Shown: piece by piece, positions 45,601-55,409 of the stretch
Layout: each line of letters begins with the position of its first letter
How positions within the stretch are numbered: position 1 is the first letter of the stretch
NCBI RefSeq assembly: GCF_900637955.1
Contig: NZ_LR134476.1
Location: 868,001-932,000, forward strand
Length of the DNA stretch: 64,000 nt
Direction: 5' to 3'
From: Trueperella bialowiezensis
GTDB lineage: Bacteria > Actinomycetota > Actinomycetes > Actinomycetales > Actinomycetaceae
The notes under the pieces: generated by a model
Databases searched by the model: none
Seen by the model: only the letters and a program-made list of their open reading frames with translations
Told to the model about the DNA's origin: nothing
Made by a program: the position numbers and the translations under genes

Positions 45601-46794
45601 TTATCGAGCCCGCAACTCGACCAGCGCCGCCTCCATCAGCAGCTGCACCGCCACGTTCCCGCGCAGCCGCTGCCGCGCCGTCGCAATCGCATCGATCCGT
45701 TCTAAGGTGAGCGACGACGTCGTCCCCACCGCTATCCGCTCAATCGCCTCACGATAATCGGCGTTGATCAGGTCGACTTGCGCGTCCAGTTGGGTGACGA
45801 GCACGTCGCGATACAGCGACATGATGTAGGTCAGCTCGCGATCGACCGTGTCTTGCATGGTACGCGTGGCGCGCCGCTTCGAATCCACGCCGGCCGCCTT
45901 CACCTGGCTGCGCACCGCCGCCGGCACGCGCGCGCCGGCCTCCAAGCCCATGGCCGCCAACCGTTCCTCGACCTCCCGCTCAATCGCCTCCTCGTCCGCC
46001 TCCGCGCCTGCCTCGCCGCGCATCGCCTCCATGTCGGTCAGCTCCATCGCGGCCAGCACGGCGTCGCCCGTCGTTTTAATTCCGACGACGGCGTCCAGCG
46101 TTTTCCGCCTCAGCTCGCCAGCTTGCGGGTCGGTGGCCAGCGCCTTCGCCACGCCGATATGCGACTGCGCCGCCTGGGCGGCCACCCTCGCCTTCTCCTC
46201 GGTCACGCCTTCGCGCTCCACAAGAAGGCGTGCCACGTCGTCAGCCGACGGCGTCACAAGATTAACGTTGCGCGTGCGAGAACGGATCGTCGGCAGCACG
46301 TCGGCCACGGCGGCCGTGCACAGGATCCAGACCGTGCGCGGGCCAGGCTCCTCGATCGCTTTGAGCAGCACGTTCGTGGTGCGAGGCAGCATCCGATCGG
46401 CGTCCTCGATAATGAACACCCGCCAGTTGCCCGAGCTCGGCGCCTGATACGAGCTGGCCACGTAGGCGCGCACGTCGTCGGCCTTGATTGTGACGAGGTC
46501 GGTGGTCAGCGCCGTCACGTCCGGGTGGTTGTTGCCCATCACAGCTTTGCACTGCGCGCACTCGCCCGCCCCCGGTTCCGCCTCGGTGCACTGCAGGGCC
46601 GCCGCGAACGCGCGCGCCGCGAGCGAACGCCCCGAACCGGGCGGGCCGGTGATCAGCCAGGCGTGACTCATCGCCGCATTGCCGAGCTCGCCCGAAGCGA
46701 CGTCTTCACCCGCGATCTGGCGGGCCGCCTCAGCAGCCCGCCGCAACTCTGCGACGGCCGCCTCCTGCCCCACCAGATCAGCAAACACGCTCAC
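45601..46794 (-). CDS. holB: DNA polymerase III delta-prime subunit
   Basis: 397 residues. Clamp-loader AAA+ fold with DLVGQEAAVAELRRA, an altered Walker A (GPPGSGRS with R in place of K, normal for delta-prime, which does not hydrolyse ATP) and a three-cysteine zinc motif (CTEAEPGAGECAQC). VFIIEDADRML replaces DEAD, and the SRC position is conserved (TIRSRTRN). GTG start; overlaps the tmk stop by 4 bases. tmk-holB is the common order. Confidence 0.93.
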   Translation of the reverse strand: MSVFADLVGQEAAVAELRRAAEAARQIAGEDVASGELGNAAMSHAWLITGPPGSGRSLAARAFAAALQCTEAEPGAGECAQCKAVMGNNHPDVTALTTDLVTIKADDVRAYVASSYQAPSSGNWRVFIIEDADRMLPRTTNVLLKAIEEPGPRTVWILCTAAVADVLPTIRSRTRNVNLVTPSADDVARLLVEREGVTEEKARVAAQAAQSHIGVAKALATDPQAGELRRKTLDAVVGIKTTGDAVLAAMELTDMEAMRGEAGAEADEEAIEREVEERLAAMGLEAGARVPAAVRSQVKAAGVDSKRRATRTMQDTVDRELTYIMSLYRDVLVTQLDAQVDLINADYREAIERIAVGTTSSLTLERIDAIATARQRLRGNVAVQLLMEAALVELRAR

Positions 46795-47492
46795 GGCCGC
46801 GCCTCCGCCTCGCCGCGAGCGCCGCGACTGTGCTGCCCGCCCGCATCCAACAATTCAGCGACGACGCCGAGGACCTCGCCTGCCAAGTCCTCCGGCGAAC
46901 GCGCCGCATCAAGCACATAAAACCGATCCGGCTCTGCGGCCGCCAACTCGCGGAACTGGGCGCGCACCGCCTCATGAAACTCCGCCCCGGCGCGCTCCAG
47001 CCGATCAAGCTTTCCGCCCGTGCGGGCGTGCGCCCGCTGGGCGCACACCTCGGCCGACACGTCCAGCAAAAACGTCACATCCGGCAGCAGGCCGCCCACG
47101 GCCCACAACGACAGGTCGCGCACCTCACCCGTACCCAGCTCGCGCGCCGCACCCTGATAGGCCACCGACGAATCCAGATACCGATCCGTGATCACCACCT
47201 GCCCGCGGGCCAACGCCGGGCGCACCTTCGACTCCACGTGATGAGCCCGGTCCGCCGCATACAGCAACGCCTCGGCGCGCGGCCCCATCTCACCGCCGTG
47301 CAGCAACAGTTCGCGGATCTGCTCGCCCATCGCCGTGCCGCCCGGCTCGCGGGTCACGACCACCTCATGCCCGGCTGCTTCCAATGCGCCGGCCAGCAGC
47401 TTCACCTGCGTGGACTTCCCCGAGCCGTCGCCACCTTCAAACGAGATGAAGAGGCCTTCGCGCCGCCCGCCGCGGGCACCGAGCGACGTCAC
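46791..47492 (-). CDS. tmk: Thymidylate kinase
   Basis: 233 residues. P-loop GGDGSGKSTQ, DR[Y/x] motif (ITDRYLDSSVAYQG) and LID region (RAHARTGGKLDRLE). It phosphorylates dTMP to dTDP. It overlaps topA upstream (ATGA) and holB downstream (GTGA), giving a coupled topA-tmk-holB operon for DNA replication. Confidence 0.95.
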   Translation of the reverse strand: MTSLGARGGRREGLFISFEGGDGSGKSTQVKLLAGALEAAGHEVVVTREPGGTAMGEQIRELLLHGGEMGPRAEALLYAADRAHHVESKVRPALARGQVVITDRYLDSSVAYQGAARELGTGEVRDLSLWAVGGLLPDVTFLLDVSAEVCAQRAHARTGGKLDRLERAGAEFHEAVRAQFRELAAAEPDRFYVLDAARSPEDLAGEVLGVVAELLDAGGQHSRGARGEAEARP

Positions 47493-50176
47493 TTCTTCGC
47501 CTTACTCCCGCGCCCGCGTCCCTTCGCGCGCACGGTATTCTTCGTCTTGTTGCGCGCCTTCGGCCCGCCCTGCTCGGCGATCTTCAACCGGCGCTGCACC
47601 AGCAGGTCCTGCGCCCGCTCGGGCGTGATCTGGTTGATGTCGTCCGAGCGCGGCACGGACGCATTCACGATCCCGTCCGTCACATACGGCCCAAACCGGC
47701 CGTCTTTGAGCAGGATCGTGCCACCCGAGACCGGGTCCTTACCCAGCTCCGCCAACGGCGGACGCGCCGCCGCCCGCCCCCGCTTCTTCGGCTGCGCAAA
47801 AATGGCCTCCGCCTCCTCGAGCGTGATCTCGAAAATCTGCTCCTCGGTCTCCAGCGACCGCGATTCCTTACCGCGCTTCATATACGGGCCGTAGCGTCCG
47901 TTCGTCGCGATAATCATCTCGCCCTGGCTCTCTCCCACCTCGCGCGGCAACGCCAACAGTTTCAACGCTTCCTCGAGCGTCACCGTGTCCGGGCTCATCG
48001 ACGCGAACAGCGAGGCCGTCTTCGGCTTCGGCTTGACCTTCGAGACCTTGCCCGTGGGCGTGTAGGCGACGGCGTCGTCGGGCAACACCTCGGACACGTA
48101 CGGGCCGAACCGCCCGTCCTTGACGACGATCGTGTACCCCGTCTCCGGATCCTTACCCAGCTCGCGATCCCCTTGCAGTGCCGCGTCGAGCAGTTCTTTC
48201 GCCTTGTCGACGGTCAGCTCGTCGGGGGCGACGTCGTCGGGAATATTCGCCCTGCGCGCCACCTCGCCGGCCTCGTTCGTCTCCTCAAGATACGGGCCAT
48301 AGCGCCCCACGCGCACCGCAATCCGGTCCGACAGCTCGATCGTGTTCACCGCACGCGCGTCGATGTCACCCAGACCTTCGACCTGCTCGTGCAAGCCCTC
48401 CACGCCGTCGCCGCCCTTATAGAACCGCTCCAGGTACTCCACGCGCCCCTTCTCACCAGCGGCGATGTCGTCAAGCTCGGCCTCCATGTCGGCCGTGAAA
48501 TCGTAGTCGACCAGGTTCGGCAGGTTCTCCTCGAGCAGCCGCACCACCGAAAACGCGAGCCACGTGGGCACGAGCGCCTGCCCCTTCTTATACACGTATC
48601 CGCGGTCGATGATCGTGGAAATCGTGGAGGCGTACGTGGACGGCCGGCCGATCCCCTTCTCCTCCAGCTCGCGCACCAGCGACGCCTCGGTGTAGCGCGG
48701 CGGCGGCGTCGTCTCATGCCCGTCCGCCGTGGCCTCCTCGTTCGCCACGACCTCACCCTCGTGCAGGTCCGGCAGCCGCGAATCCGACTTGTCCTCGTAA
48801 CGCTTCTTGTCCTCGCCCTCCTCGTAGGCGGCCAGGAACCCGCGGAAGGTGATGATGGTTCCCGACGCCGCCAGCGTGGCTTCCTGCGCACCCGCAGCTC
48901 CGCCGAGATCGGCGATAAGCCGCACCGACGCCGTCGACCCTGTCGCGTCCGCCATCTGCGACGCCACCGTGCGCTTCCAAATCAGCTCATAGAGCGCGTA
49001 TTCGCGCCCGCGCAGCTCGCTGGCCACCTCCTGCGGCGTGCGGAACGAATCACCCGCCGGGCGGATCGCCTCGTGAGCTTCCTGCGCGCCCTTCGCTTTC
49101 GACGCGTACACCCGCGGCTTGTCCGGCAAACTCGCCGCCCCGTACAGCTCCTTGATCTGCTTGCGTGCCGCCGCGATCGCCTCACCGGACAGGTTCGTCG
49201 AATCCGTACGCATATACGTGATATACCCGTTTTCGTACAGCGCCTGAGCGATGCTCATCGTGTCACGCGAACTCATCCGCAACTTCCGGGAGGCCTCCTG
49301 CTGGAGGGTCGACGTCGTAAACGGCGCCGCCGGCCGACGCCGATACGGCTTCGTCTCCACCGACGCCACCGACGATTCCGCACCCTCAAGCACCTTCGCG
49401 ATCGCTTCCGCGTCCTCCTGGCCGAGCGCACGCACGCCGTCGCGTACCGGCTTCGGCTTCAGCTCGCCGTCGTCGTTAAAATCCTTACCCGACGCGATCC
49501 GCGCGCCATCCAGCGAATGTAACTTCGACTCGAAGCTCTCGCTCGCCTTCGCGTGGCGCACCGTCACATCCCAATACGACGCCGGCACGAACGCCATGCG
49601 CTCCCGCTCACGCTCCACGACGAGCCGAGTGGTCACCGACTGCACGCGCCCCGCCGACAGCGACGGCGCCACCTTCCGCCACAGCAACGGCGAGACCTCG
49701 TAGCCGACCAGCCTGTCCAAAATCCGACGGGTCTCCTGAGCGTCCACCAACTCCGTGTCGATGTCACGCGTATTTTCTAGCGCGCGCTCAATCGCTTCCT
49801 TCGTGATCTCGTGGAAAACCATGCGCTTGACCGGAATCTTCGGCTTGAGCGCCTCCAGCAAATGCCACGCAATCGCCTCACCCTCGCGATCCTCATCGGT
49901 TGCGAGGTAGAGTTCGTCGGCATCCTTGAGCTTGGCACGCAGCTCCGAGACCTTCTTCTTTTTATCAGGACTCACCACATAGTACGGTTCGAAATCGTTA
50001 TCCACGTCCACCGCAAACTTGCCATACGGGCCCTTCTTCATCTCCGCAGGCAGTTCGGACGGGCGCGGCAAATCGCGGATATGCCCGATGGACGCCTCAA
50101 CCTCGTACTCGGGCCCCAAATAGTTCCCGATCGTACGCGCTTTCGCCGGCGACTCGACGATGACCAGCTTCGTCAT
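47489..50176 (-). CDS. topA: DNA topoisomerase I
   Basis: 895 residues. Toprim domain at the N-terminus (KLVIVESPAKARTIGNYLG, ATDEDREGEAIAWHLLE), active-site tyrosine in GYITYMRTDST, and four C-terminal topoisomerase repeats (PETGYTIVVKDGRFGPYVSE and similar) without zinc cysteines. A Lys/Arg-rich tail ends the protein. This C-terminal layout is typical of actinobacterial TopA. First gene of the topA-tmk-holB operon. Confidence 0.97.
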   Translation of the reverse strand: MTKLVIVESPAKARTIGNYLGPEYEVEASIGHIRDLPRPSELPAEMKKGPYGKFAVDVDNDFEPYYVVSPDKKKKVSELRAKLKDADELYLATDEDREGEAIAWHLLEALKPKIPVKRMVFHEITKEAIERALENTRDIDTELVDAQETRRILDRLVGYEVSPLLWRKVAPSLSAGRVQSVTTRLVVERERERMAFVPASYWDVTVRHAKASESFESKLHSLDGARIASGKDFNDDGELKPKPVRDGVRALGQEDAEAIAKVLEGAESSVASVETKPYRRRPAAPFTTSTLQQEASRKLRMSSRDTMSIAQALYENGYITYMRTDSTNLSGEAIAAARKQIKELYGAASLPDKPRVYASKAKGAQEAHEAIRPAGDSFRTPQEVASELRGREYALYELIWKRTVASQMADATGSTASVRLIADLGGAAGAQEATLAASGTIITFRGFLAAYEEGEDKKRYEDKSDSRLPDLHEGEVVANEEATADGHETTPPPRYTEASLVRELEEKGIGRPSTYASTISTIIDRGYVYKKGQALVPTWLAFSVVRLLEENLPNLVDYDFTADMEAELDDIAAGEKGRVEYLERFYKGGDGVEGLHEQVEGLGDIDARAVNTIELSDRIAVRVGRYGPYLEETNEAGEVARRANIPDDVAPDELTVDKAKELLDAALQGDRELGKDPETGYTIVVKDGRFGPYVSEVLPDDAVAYTPTGKVSKVKPKPKTASLFASMSPDTVTLEEALKLLALPREVGESQGEMIIATNGRYGPYMKRGKESRSLETEEQIFEITLEEAEAIFAQPKKRGRAAARPPLAELGKDPVSGGTILLKDGRFGPYVTDGIVNASVPRSDDINQITPERAQDLLVQRRLKIAEQGGPKARNKTKNTVRAKGRGRGSKAKK

Positions 50177-50229
50177 GCACTCCTTCTTTCTATCCGCTCT
50201 ATCCGCTTCGTAACCGCGCTAGCTCGATC

Positions 50230-51921
50230 CTAGTGTGCGTTATCGAATGTCAGCATACCCAACTGTTTCATGTGGACAACCTTGGGCAGTAGGGTTGCGG
50301 CCAGTTTAGCGGGATCCTCCCCCAATAATTCCGCGAGCGCCGCCACGATCTGCCCGCAGGTCAGCTCCCCGTCCGCCACAGACACGAAGCCGGCTAGCGC
50401 CGTATCCGCCTGGATTTCCTCGCCGAAACCGTTGGTTTGCGTGAACTTGATGATCCACGGTTCGGCTTCGCCCGGCCGATAGAAGCGATGTTCGACGACG
50501 TCCTTAGCCACCGGCTTCATGTTGACCAGATCGGTGGCGCTCAGGCGGCGGCCCGCCCAGATCGCGCTCATGTAGTCGTGCAGGTTCGCCGGCGCGGTGC
50601 CGCGCAGGTGTTGGGCGAGGAAGACCGGCTCGCGCGTTGGCGGTGAGGCCGGTGGGAGCCCGGCCGCGAGGTAGCCGAGCCCGACGTGGCTCACCTGGCG
50701 TTCAGTGAAGTCGGCGAGCCAGGCCCGATAGGCGGGCGCGAAATCAGGGTGGCCGGGGCGTAGGCCACCATCGCCGAGCCAGGTTTCAATATAGGAGGTG
50801 ACGGGTAGCTGCTCGCGCATGATGAGGTGAGCGTCGAGCTTGTGTGCCCAGCGGCGCACGGGCGCCGCCCACCCCTTTTCAGACTCTGGTGTCGACACAC
50901 CGGAATCCGAGTTCGGGTCTGCGGGGATCTCCCAGTTCACGAGCATCCAGGCCCGGCCTTCCGGGGTGAGGTGATCGGCGAGCGCGCCGATGACGCGCGC
51001 GCTGACCTGGTCGGATTCTAGGCCGGCATCGCGGTAGTCGAGTGCGCCCACGGCCGGCCTCGCGGCCGGCGGGGTGATAACGAACGGCGGGTTCGACACG
51101 ATGACGTCAAAACGTTCCCCTGCCACGGGTTCGAACAGCGATCCCTTGCGAAGGTCAATGCGAACGCCGTTGAGCTCGGCGTTGAGGCGTGCCAGTTCGA
51201 GGGCCGCGTCCGAAATATCCGTAGCCGTAACGCGTGCTCCCGCGAGCGCCGCAACGATCGCGTGTATGCCCGAGCCGGTGCCGAGGTCGAGCACTCGCTG
51301 GCCGGGCTCGTAGTTCGCGAGTGCTGCGAGGGTGCGGGTTGCGCCTCCCACGCCCATGACGAAGTCCTCTGCGTGACGAGCGCCCTGCAGTGTGCCGTGG
51401 GAGGACGCGATCCACACCGTGTTCGTGCGGGCCGCCGCCGATTCCGGGTTGGCTCGTTGGATCGCCTGCCGTACGTGCTGCGGCACGTTGACCGGAACGA
51501 CCTGCCAGCGTGAGCGCCACAGGCGGCCCGCGCCCGCGCCGCGGCTGCCCAACAGAACATGCCCGGCCGCACTCCGGTCTACAGGCTGGCCCGCACCCGC
51601 AAGCTTGTCCTGGTTCTCCGCGCCTTCGTGCCCTTTCACAATCTCGCGGCCACCCATTAACTTCCGCCACGCGGTCGGCAACGCCGCCGCCAGCTCGTCA
51701 TCGCTGAGTTCCTCGCCGAGCCAGAACAGCCTCGTGAGCTGGGCGATCTGCGCGCCGCCTGCGCAGGCCATCGAGGCCGGCACGGCCATGTCGCGGTCGA
51801 GGGCCGCGAGCGCGTCTTTCCCGAGCTCGCCGGCGACCGATTCGCGGGTCCACCCGGCGATATCGGTCCGCAACGCCACCAAAAAGGCGCCAGCCTCGCC
51901 CCTCGCATCCGAATTGCCCAT
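50230..51921 (-). CDS. SAM-dependent methyltransferase (HemK/PrmC-like catalytic domain)
   Basis: 563 residues from ATG 51921 (AGGTGTGAG upstream; longer starts lack a ribosome site). An N-terminal helical domain of about 200 residues precedes a class I methyltransferase domain (VLDLGTGSGIHAIVAALAG, then VIVSNPPFVITPP). A long C-terminal domain of unknown type follows, with EPWIIKFTQTNGFGEE. The NPPF motif indicates methylation of an amide or exocyclic amine, e.g. in a protein, nucleic acid or small molecule. The neighbour of topA in mycobacteria (Rv3649 region) has a similar layout, from memory. Confidence 0.82.
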   Translation of the reverse strand: MGNSDARGEAGAFLVALRTDIAGWTRESVAGELGKDALAALDRDMAVPASMACAGGAQIAQLTRLFWLGEELSDDELAAALPTAWRKLMGGREIVKGHEGAENQDKLAGAGQPVDRSAAGHVLLGSRGAGAGRLWRSRWQVVPVNVPQHVRQAIQRANPESAAARTNTVWIASSHGTLQGARHAEDFVMGVGGATRTLAALANYEPGQRVLDLGTGSGIHAIVAALAGARVTATDISDAALELARLNAELNGVRIDLRKGSLFEPVAGERFDVIVSNPPFVITPPAARPAVGALDYRDAGLESDQVSARVIGALADHLTPEGRAWMLVNWEIPADPNSDSGVSTPESEKGWAAPVRRWAHKLDAHLIMREQLPVTSYIETWLGDGGLRPGHPDFAPAYRAWLADFTERQVSHVGLGYLAAGLPPASPPTREPVFLAQHLRGTAPANLHDYMSAIWAGRRLSATDLVNMKPVAKDVVEHRFYRPGEAEPWIIKFTQTNGFGEEIQADTALAGFVSVADGELTCGQIVAALAELLGEDPAKLAATLLPKVVHMKQLGMLTFDNAH

Positions 51922-51969
51922 CTCACACCTTTCGTTTTGCCTGTTTTGCCCGCAGGCGCTTTCGAGCAC

Positions 51970-52056
51970 CGAAAACTTTTCACGCTATATCGGGAGATCT
52001 TCGTATATACCAAGATAACCCGCCAGGGCGCGAAAAGTTTTCGCTCACCGGGCGCT
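51970..52056. repeat. Palindromic repeat, copy 1 (direct repeat with 52608)
   Basis: About 87 bases. Outer inverted ends GAAAACTTTTCACGC / GCGCGAAAAGTTTTC enclose an inner stem CGGGagATCTT ... AAGATaaCCCG. Nearly 90 percent identical to the copy at 52608-52694, in the same orientation. It lies 49 bases upstream of the methyltransferase start. Confidence 0.85.
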
Positions 52057-52153
52057 AATGGTGTTCTAGCCGCCCTTTCAGAGGAGCAAATTTATGTCGG
52101 AGGCTCTTCGTATCGTTGTAACTGAACAACCCAACCAACACTGAGGAGTTCCG

Positions 52154-52399
52154 ATGATCAACTACGACGAGCACAAGAACAATCCCGATTTCATGAGGAT
52201 TCTTGACGAGATACGGCACAACTGTCTTTACGTTCCCGAAGAGGTCGCTAACGCAACCGGTCTGGATGTGGATGTCGTGAATCGACATTACTCTCTAGCC
52301 CAGGCGATTGTTTCTGAAGAGATCGACAATGGGATCATCTACGATCCCTGGGGCGCCGCAATTGCACAAGGTTTCATGGATTATCTTCTACAACAATGA
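52154..52399 (+). CDS. Small acidic hypothetical protein in repeat-bounded cassette
   Basis: 81 residues from ATG 52154, with GAGGAG 5 bases upstream. Helical and acidic (NNPDFMRILDEIRHN, EEVANATGLDVDVVNRHYSL, ending FMDYLLQQ). Lower GC than the flanks. Not recognised. It is the only gene between the two palindromic repeats, so it may be cargo of a small mobile cassette. Confidence 0.6.
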   Translation: MINYDEHKNNPDFMRILDEIRHNCLYVPEEVANATGLDVDVVNRHYSLAQAIVSEEIDNGIIYDPWGAAIAQGFMDYLLQQ

Positions 52400-52607
52400 C
52401 CGGCCAGCCCAGCTGACATCGAGTGCTTCCTGCGCGTGCCAGCCACAGGTCAATGCTTAACCGGCCACTGCTACTAACACCGGGCGCTTGCTGCGCGCGC
52501 CAGCCACAGATCGCAACTTGACCGCCACCGCGACCGACACATGGTGCCCCACACTTGCTAGTGTGGGGCACCTTTACATTCTTAATAGGCTTAGTAGCCT
52601 TAATAGC
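52400..52607. other. Intergenic stretch with a 51-bp-period direct repeat
   Basis: GCTTCCTGCGCGTGCCAGCC at 52435 recurs with few changes at 52486, followed in both by ACAG-TC-A-CTT-ACCG-CAC similarity (about 40 bases each). A terminator follows at 52543. No gene is seen up to the second palindromic repeat. Confidence 0.5.
52543..52575 (+). terminator. Intrinsic terminator of the cassette gene
   Basis: A perfect 12-bp stem (GGTGCCCCACAC / GTGTGGGGCACC), 6-base loop, then TTT. It ends transcription from the small gene at 52154 before the helicase gene. Confidence 0.85.
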
Positions 52608-52694
52608 GGAAAGTTTTCGCGCTATACCGGGAGATCTTCGTATATGCCAAGATAACCCGCCAGGGCGCGAAAAGTTTTCGCTCGCCGGGCGAGC
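52608..52694. repeat. Palindromic repeat, copy 2 (direct repeat with 51970)
   Basis: Same element as at 51970-52056. It ends 18 bases before the helicase start, so it overlaps that gene's promoter region. Left arm GAAAGTTTTCGCGC, right arm GCGCGAAAAGTTTTCGC. Confidence 0.85.
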
Positions 52695-52712
52695 CGATGG
52701 CACACTAAGGCC

Positions 52713-55049
52713 ATGGCCACACTCTTGGAGACCGCGCTGCGCTACGCCGGCGACCAGCTAACCGGGCACGTCACCGTTCCCGCCCGAGCTGCCCGCCACG
52801 GCGAATGGGGCGCGTGGGTGCCCGAACCCGTACGCGCAGCCCTCGCCCAGATCGGTGCCGAACGGCCGTGGATTCACCAGGCCGAGGCAGCCGACCTCAT
52901 TCACGCCGGCCACAACGTCGTAGTCGCTACCGGCACGGGCTCGGGAAAGTCGCTGGCCGCATGGGTGCCCGCCCTGTCACAGATCGTCTCAGCCTCCTCG
53001 ATGGCCACCCCTTCGCTCGCCGAAGTCAAGGCGCGCTCCACCGTTCTCTACATCAGCCCCACCAAGGCACTCGCTGCCGATCAAGAAGAATCGCTCACCC
53101 GGCTCGCTCACCTCGTCGACCCCCGGATCGGTATCGCCACCGTGGATGGCGACGCCGACACAGCAACCCGGTCATGGGCGCGCCAATCCGCCGACATCAT
53201 CCTCACCAACCCGGACTTCGCCCATCTTGGCCTGCTCGGTCGGCACGAGGTGTGGCACCGCCTGTGGCGCGGGTTGCGGCTCATCGTCCTCGACGAGTTC
53301 CACTCCTATCGCGGCTCCTTCGCCGCGAACGTCGCACTCGTGGTACGCAGGCTCTTACGCGTCGCCCGCCACTACGGCGCCGATCCACGCGTAGTGTTTC
53401 TCTCGGCCACGGCCTATCAGCCGCAGGTATCAGCGCAGCGCTTTCTTGGGGAAGCTTTCGGCCCGGTCGCCGCGGTCAGCGATGACGGTTCACCAGCCGG
53501 GGAGCGCGATATTTTGACGCTCATCTGCCGGGAAGTTCCCGGTACCGAGAACTCTGCCGGGGAGGTTCAACGCCGGGCTGCCAACACCGAGGCCGGCGAG
53601 CTCACCGCAACCCTCGTGGCCGCGAACGCCCGAGCACTGACCTTCGTACGGTCGCGCCCCGGCACCGAACGAGTGGCCGAAGTGGCGCAGGAGCACCTCA
53701 ACGCTAACGCACCCCACCTAGAAGGCACGGTCGCCGCTTACCGCGGCGGTTACCTGCCCGAAGAGCGCCGCGAACTGGAAGCCCGGCTACGCACCGGCGA
53801 CCTGCGCGGCCTTGCCACCACGTCCGCGCTCGAGCTCGGCATCGATATCTCCGGTCTCGACGCGGTGATAGTGACGGGCTGGCCGGGTACCCGCGCCTCG
53901 TTCCAGCAGCAGATCGGCCGGGCCGGCCGGGCAGGCCAGCCCGGGCTCGCCGTGCTCATTGGCCGCGACAACCCGCTCGACCAGTACATTCTTTCGCACC
54001 CGCACACGCTCGCGGAGGGCAACCCCGAGATGAGCGTGTTCGATCCCACGAACCCGTGGATTCTGCCCGGTCACCTGTGCGCCGCCGCCACGGAAGTGCC
54101 GCTCACGGCCGCCGATCTTCCAGTGTTCTCACTCGAGTCACCAGCAGCGTTCACCGAGCTCGTCGAAGCGGGCTTACTCAAGGAACGCCCCACGGGCTGG
54201 TTTTGGAATCCGGCGATGGGCGCGAGCCCACACGAGCTAGTTGACATCCGCGGCGGCGGGACCACCGTGTCGATCATTGACAGCGAATCGGGAACCCTGC
54301 TCGGCACCGTCGATGAGGCACGCGCCGACCACACCGTTCACCCCGGCGCGATCTATCTTCATCAGGGCGTGGCCTATCTTGTGGAGTCGCTGAGCGACGA
54401 CGTCGCGCTCGTCCACCGCCACCGCGATGAGGAGATCCGCACCTATCCTCGTGAGCAGACGTCCGTAGAAATCCTCAACACGGCCGAAGAAGCACAACTG
54501 CCGTGGGGCACGTGGGCGCGCGGGAACGTAGCTGTGCAGTCACGCGTGGTCGGCTACGATATCCGGCGCCTCAGCGACGGCATGTACATCGGCCACGTCC
54601 CGTTAGACATGCAGATGCGCACGCTGGAAACGACGGGCGTGTGGATGACAATCACACCAGAGGTGATCGACGCCGCCGCGATCGCCCCAGCAGACGTTCC
54701 GGGCACGCTTCACGCCGCCGAGCACACGATGATCGCACTCTTGCCACTTTTCGCAACCTGCGACCGGTGGGACATCGGCGGGCTGTCGACGGCAGTTCAC
54801 GGGCAGACCGGGATGCCAACCATCATCGTCCACGACGCCACAGCCGGCGGCTCGGGATGCGCAGATCGCGGTTTTAGCGCCGGACTCGACTGGCTGCGAG
54901 CAACCCTAGACACGCTGGAGGCCTGCGACTGCAAGCACGGCTGCCCACGCTGCGTGCAGTCGCCCAAGTGTGGCAACAACAACGAGCCACTCGACAAAGA
55001 AGGCGCCCGCCTCCTACTTCGCAGGCTTGTTGGCGACTGGCGCTATTGA
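52713..55049 (+). CDS. DEAD/DEAH helicase with DUF1998 domain (YprA/MrfA/Hrq1 type)
   Basis: 778 residues. Helicase motifs: Q-like HQAEAADLIHAGHN, Walker A (ATGTGSGKS), Ib region, DEFH box (VLDEFHSYRG), FLSATAYQP, motif IV-VI (TTSALELGIDISGLD, QQIGRAGRAGQPG). The C-terminal DUF1998 part ends with the cysteine cluster CDCKHGCPRCVQSPKCGN that binds zinc. Bacillus MrfA of this type helps repair mitomycin C damage. In actinobacteria it sits beside the Tad-type secretion genes, hence the helicase/secretion neighbourhood name. The 3' end overlaps the convergent TadE-like gene. Confidence 0.93.
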   Translation: MATLLETALRYAGDQLTGHVTVPARAARHGEWGAWVPEPVRAALAQIGAERPWIHQAEAADLIHAGHNVVVATGTGSGKSLAAWVPALSQIVSASSMATPSLAEVKARSTVLYISPTKALAADQEESLTRLAHLVDPRIGIATVDGDADTATRSWARQSADIILTNPDFAHLGLLGRHEVWHRLWRGLRLIVLDEFHSYRGSFAANVALVVRRLLRVARHYGADPRVVFLSATAYQPQVSAQRFLGEAFGPVAAVSDDGSPAGERDILTLICREVPGTENSAGEVQRRAANTEAGELTATLVAANARALTFVRSRPGTERVAEVAQEHLNANAPHLEGTVAAYRGGYLPEERRELEARLRTGDLRGLATTSALELGIDISGLDAVIVTGWPGTRASFQQQIGRAGRAGQPGLAVLIGRDNPLDQYILSHPHTLAEGNPEMSVFDPTNPWILPGHLCAAATEVPLTAADLPVFSLESPAAFTELVEAGLLKERPTGWFWNPAMGASPHELVDIRGGGTTVSIIDSESGTLLGTVDEARADHTVHPGAIYLHQGVAYLVESLSDDVALVHRHRDEEIRTYPREQTSVEILNTAEEAQLPWGTWARGNVAVQSRVVGYDIRRLSDGMYIGHVPLDMQMRTLETTGVWMTITPEVIDAAAIAPADVPGTLHAAEHTMIALLPLFATCDRWDIGGLSTAVHGQTGMPTIIVHDATAGGSGCADRGFSAGLDWLRATLDTLEACDCKHGCPRCVQSPKCGNNNEPLDKEGARLLLRRLVGDWRY

Positions 55050-55409
55050 CGCCGGGCCGGCCACCGCCCGCGCCGAATGTTCTGCGGTAATCCACGTAAA
55101 GCGCGCCTTGCGCGAGGCGTTAATCGTGACGATCTCACCGTCGGCACTGCACGTGATCTCGCTCGGCGCGGCGATGTCCCGGGCTCGAGCGCAGGCCTTG
55201 TCGGCCACACCCGTATCACGCAACACGATTGCGGCTGAGATCGCAGCCAAATCAGCGTCGTTGCGCACCTCTACCCGTTCCCAAGCGGTGTAGAACAGTT
55301 GCAGCATTCCCACCATGACCAACGCCGTAGCCAACATGGTGAGCGCGATGCTCACCGTACCAAAACCGGCCTCCGGCTGCGGTGTCAGCAACCTTGTCCG
55401 CCTATCCAC
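55014..55409 (-). CDS. TadE-like pseudopilin (helicase/secretion neighbourhood, Rv3654c type)
   Basis: 131 residues. A short basic N-terminus, then GFGTVSIALTMLATALVMVG as the pilin-like helix with the G-F prepilin cut region, and a periplasmic domain with two Cys (KACARARDI, ITCSADG). It is the last gene of the Tad operon, overlapping the previous TadE gene by 25 bases and the convergent helicase by 36. Confidence 0.82.
   Translation of the reverse strand: MDRRTRLLTPQPEAGFGTVSIALTMLATALVMVGMLQLFYTAWERVEVRNDADLAAISAAIVLRDTGVADKACARARDIAAPSEITCSADGEIVTINASRKARFTWITAEHSARAVAGPASIAPVANKPAK

Noticed and set aside
48173-49522. 449-codon plus-strand frame within topA
   Set aside because: Antisense to conserved topoisomerase motifs; no start context or family pattern.
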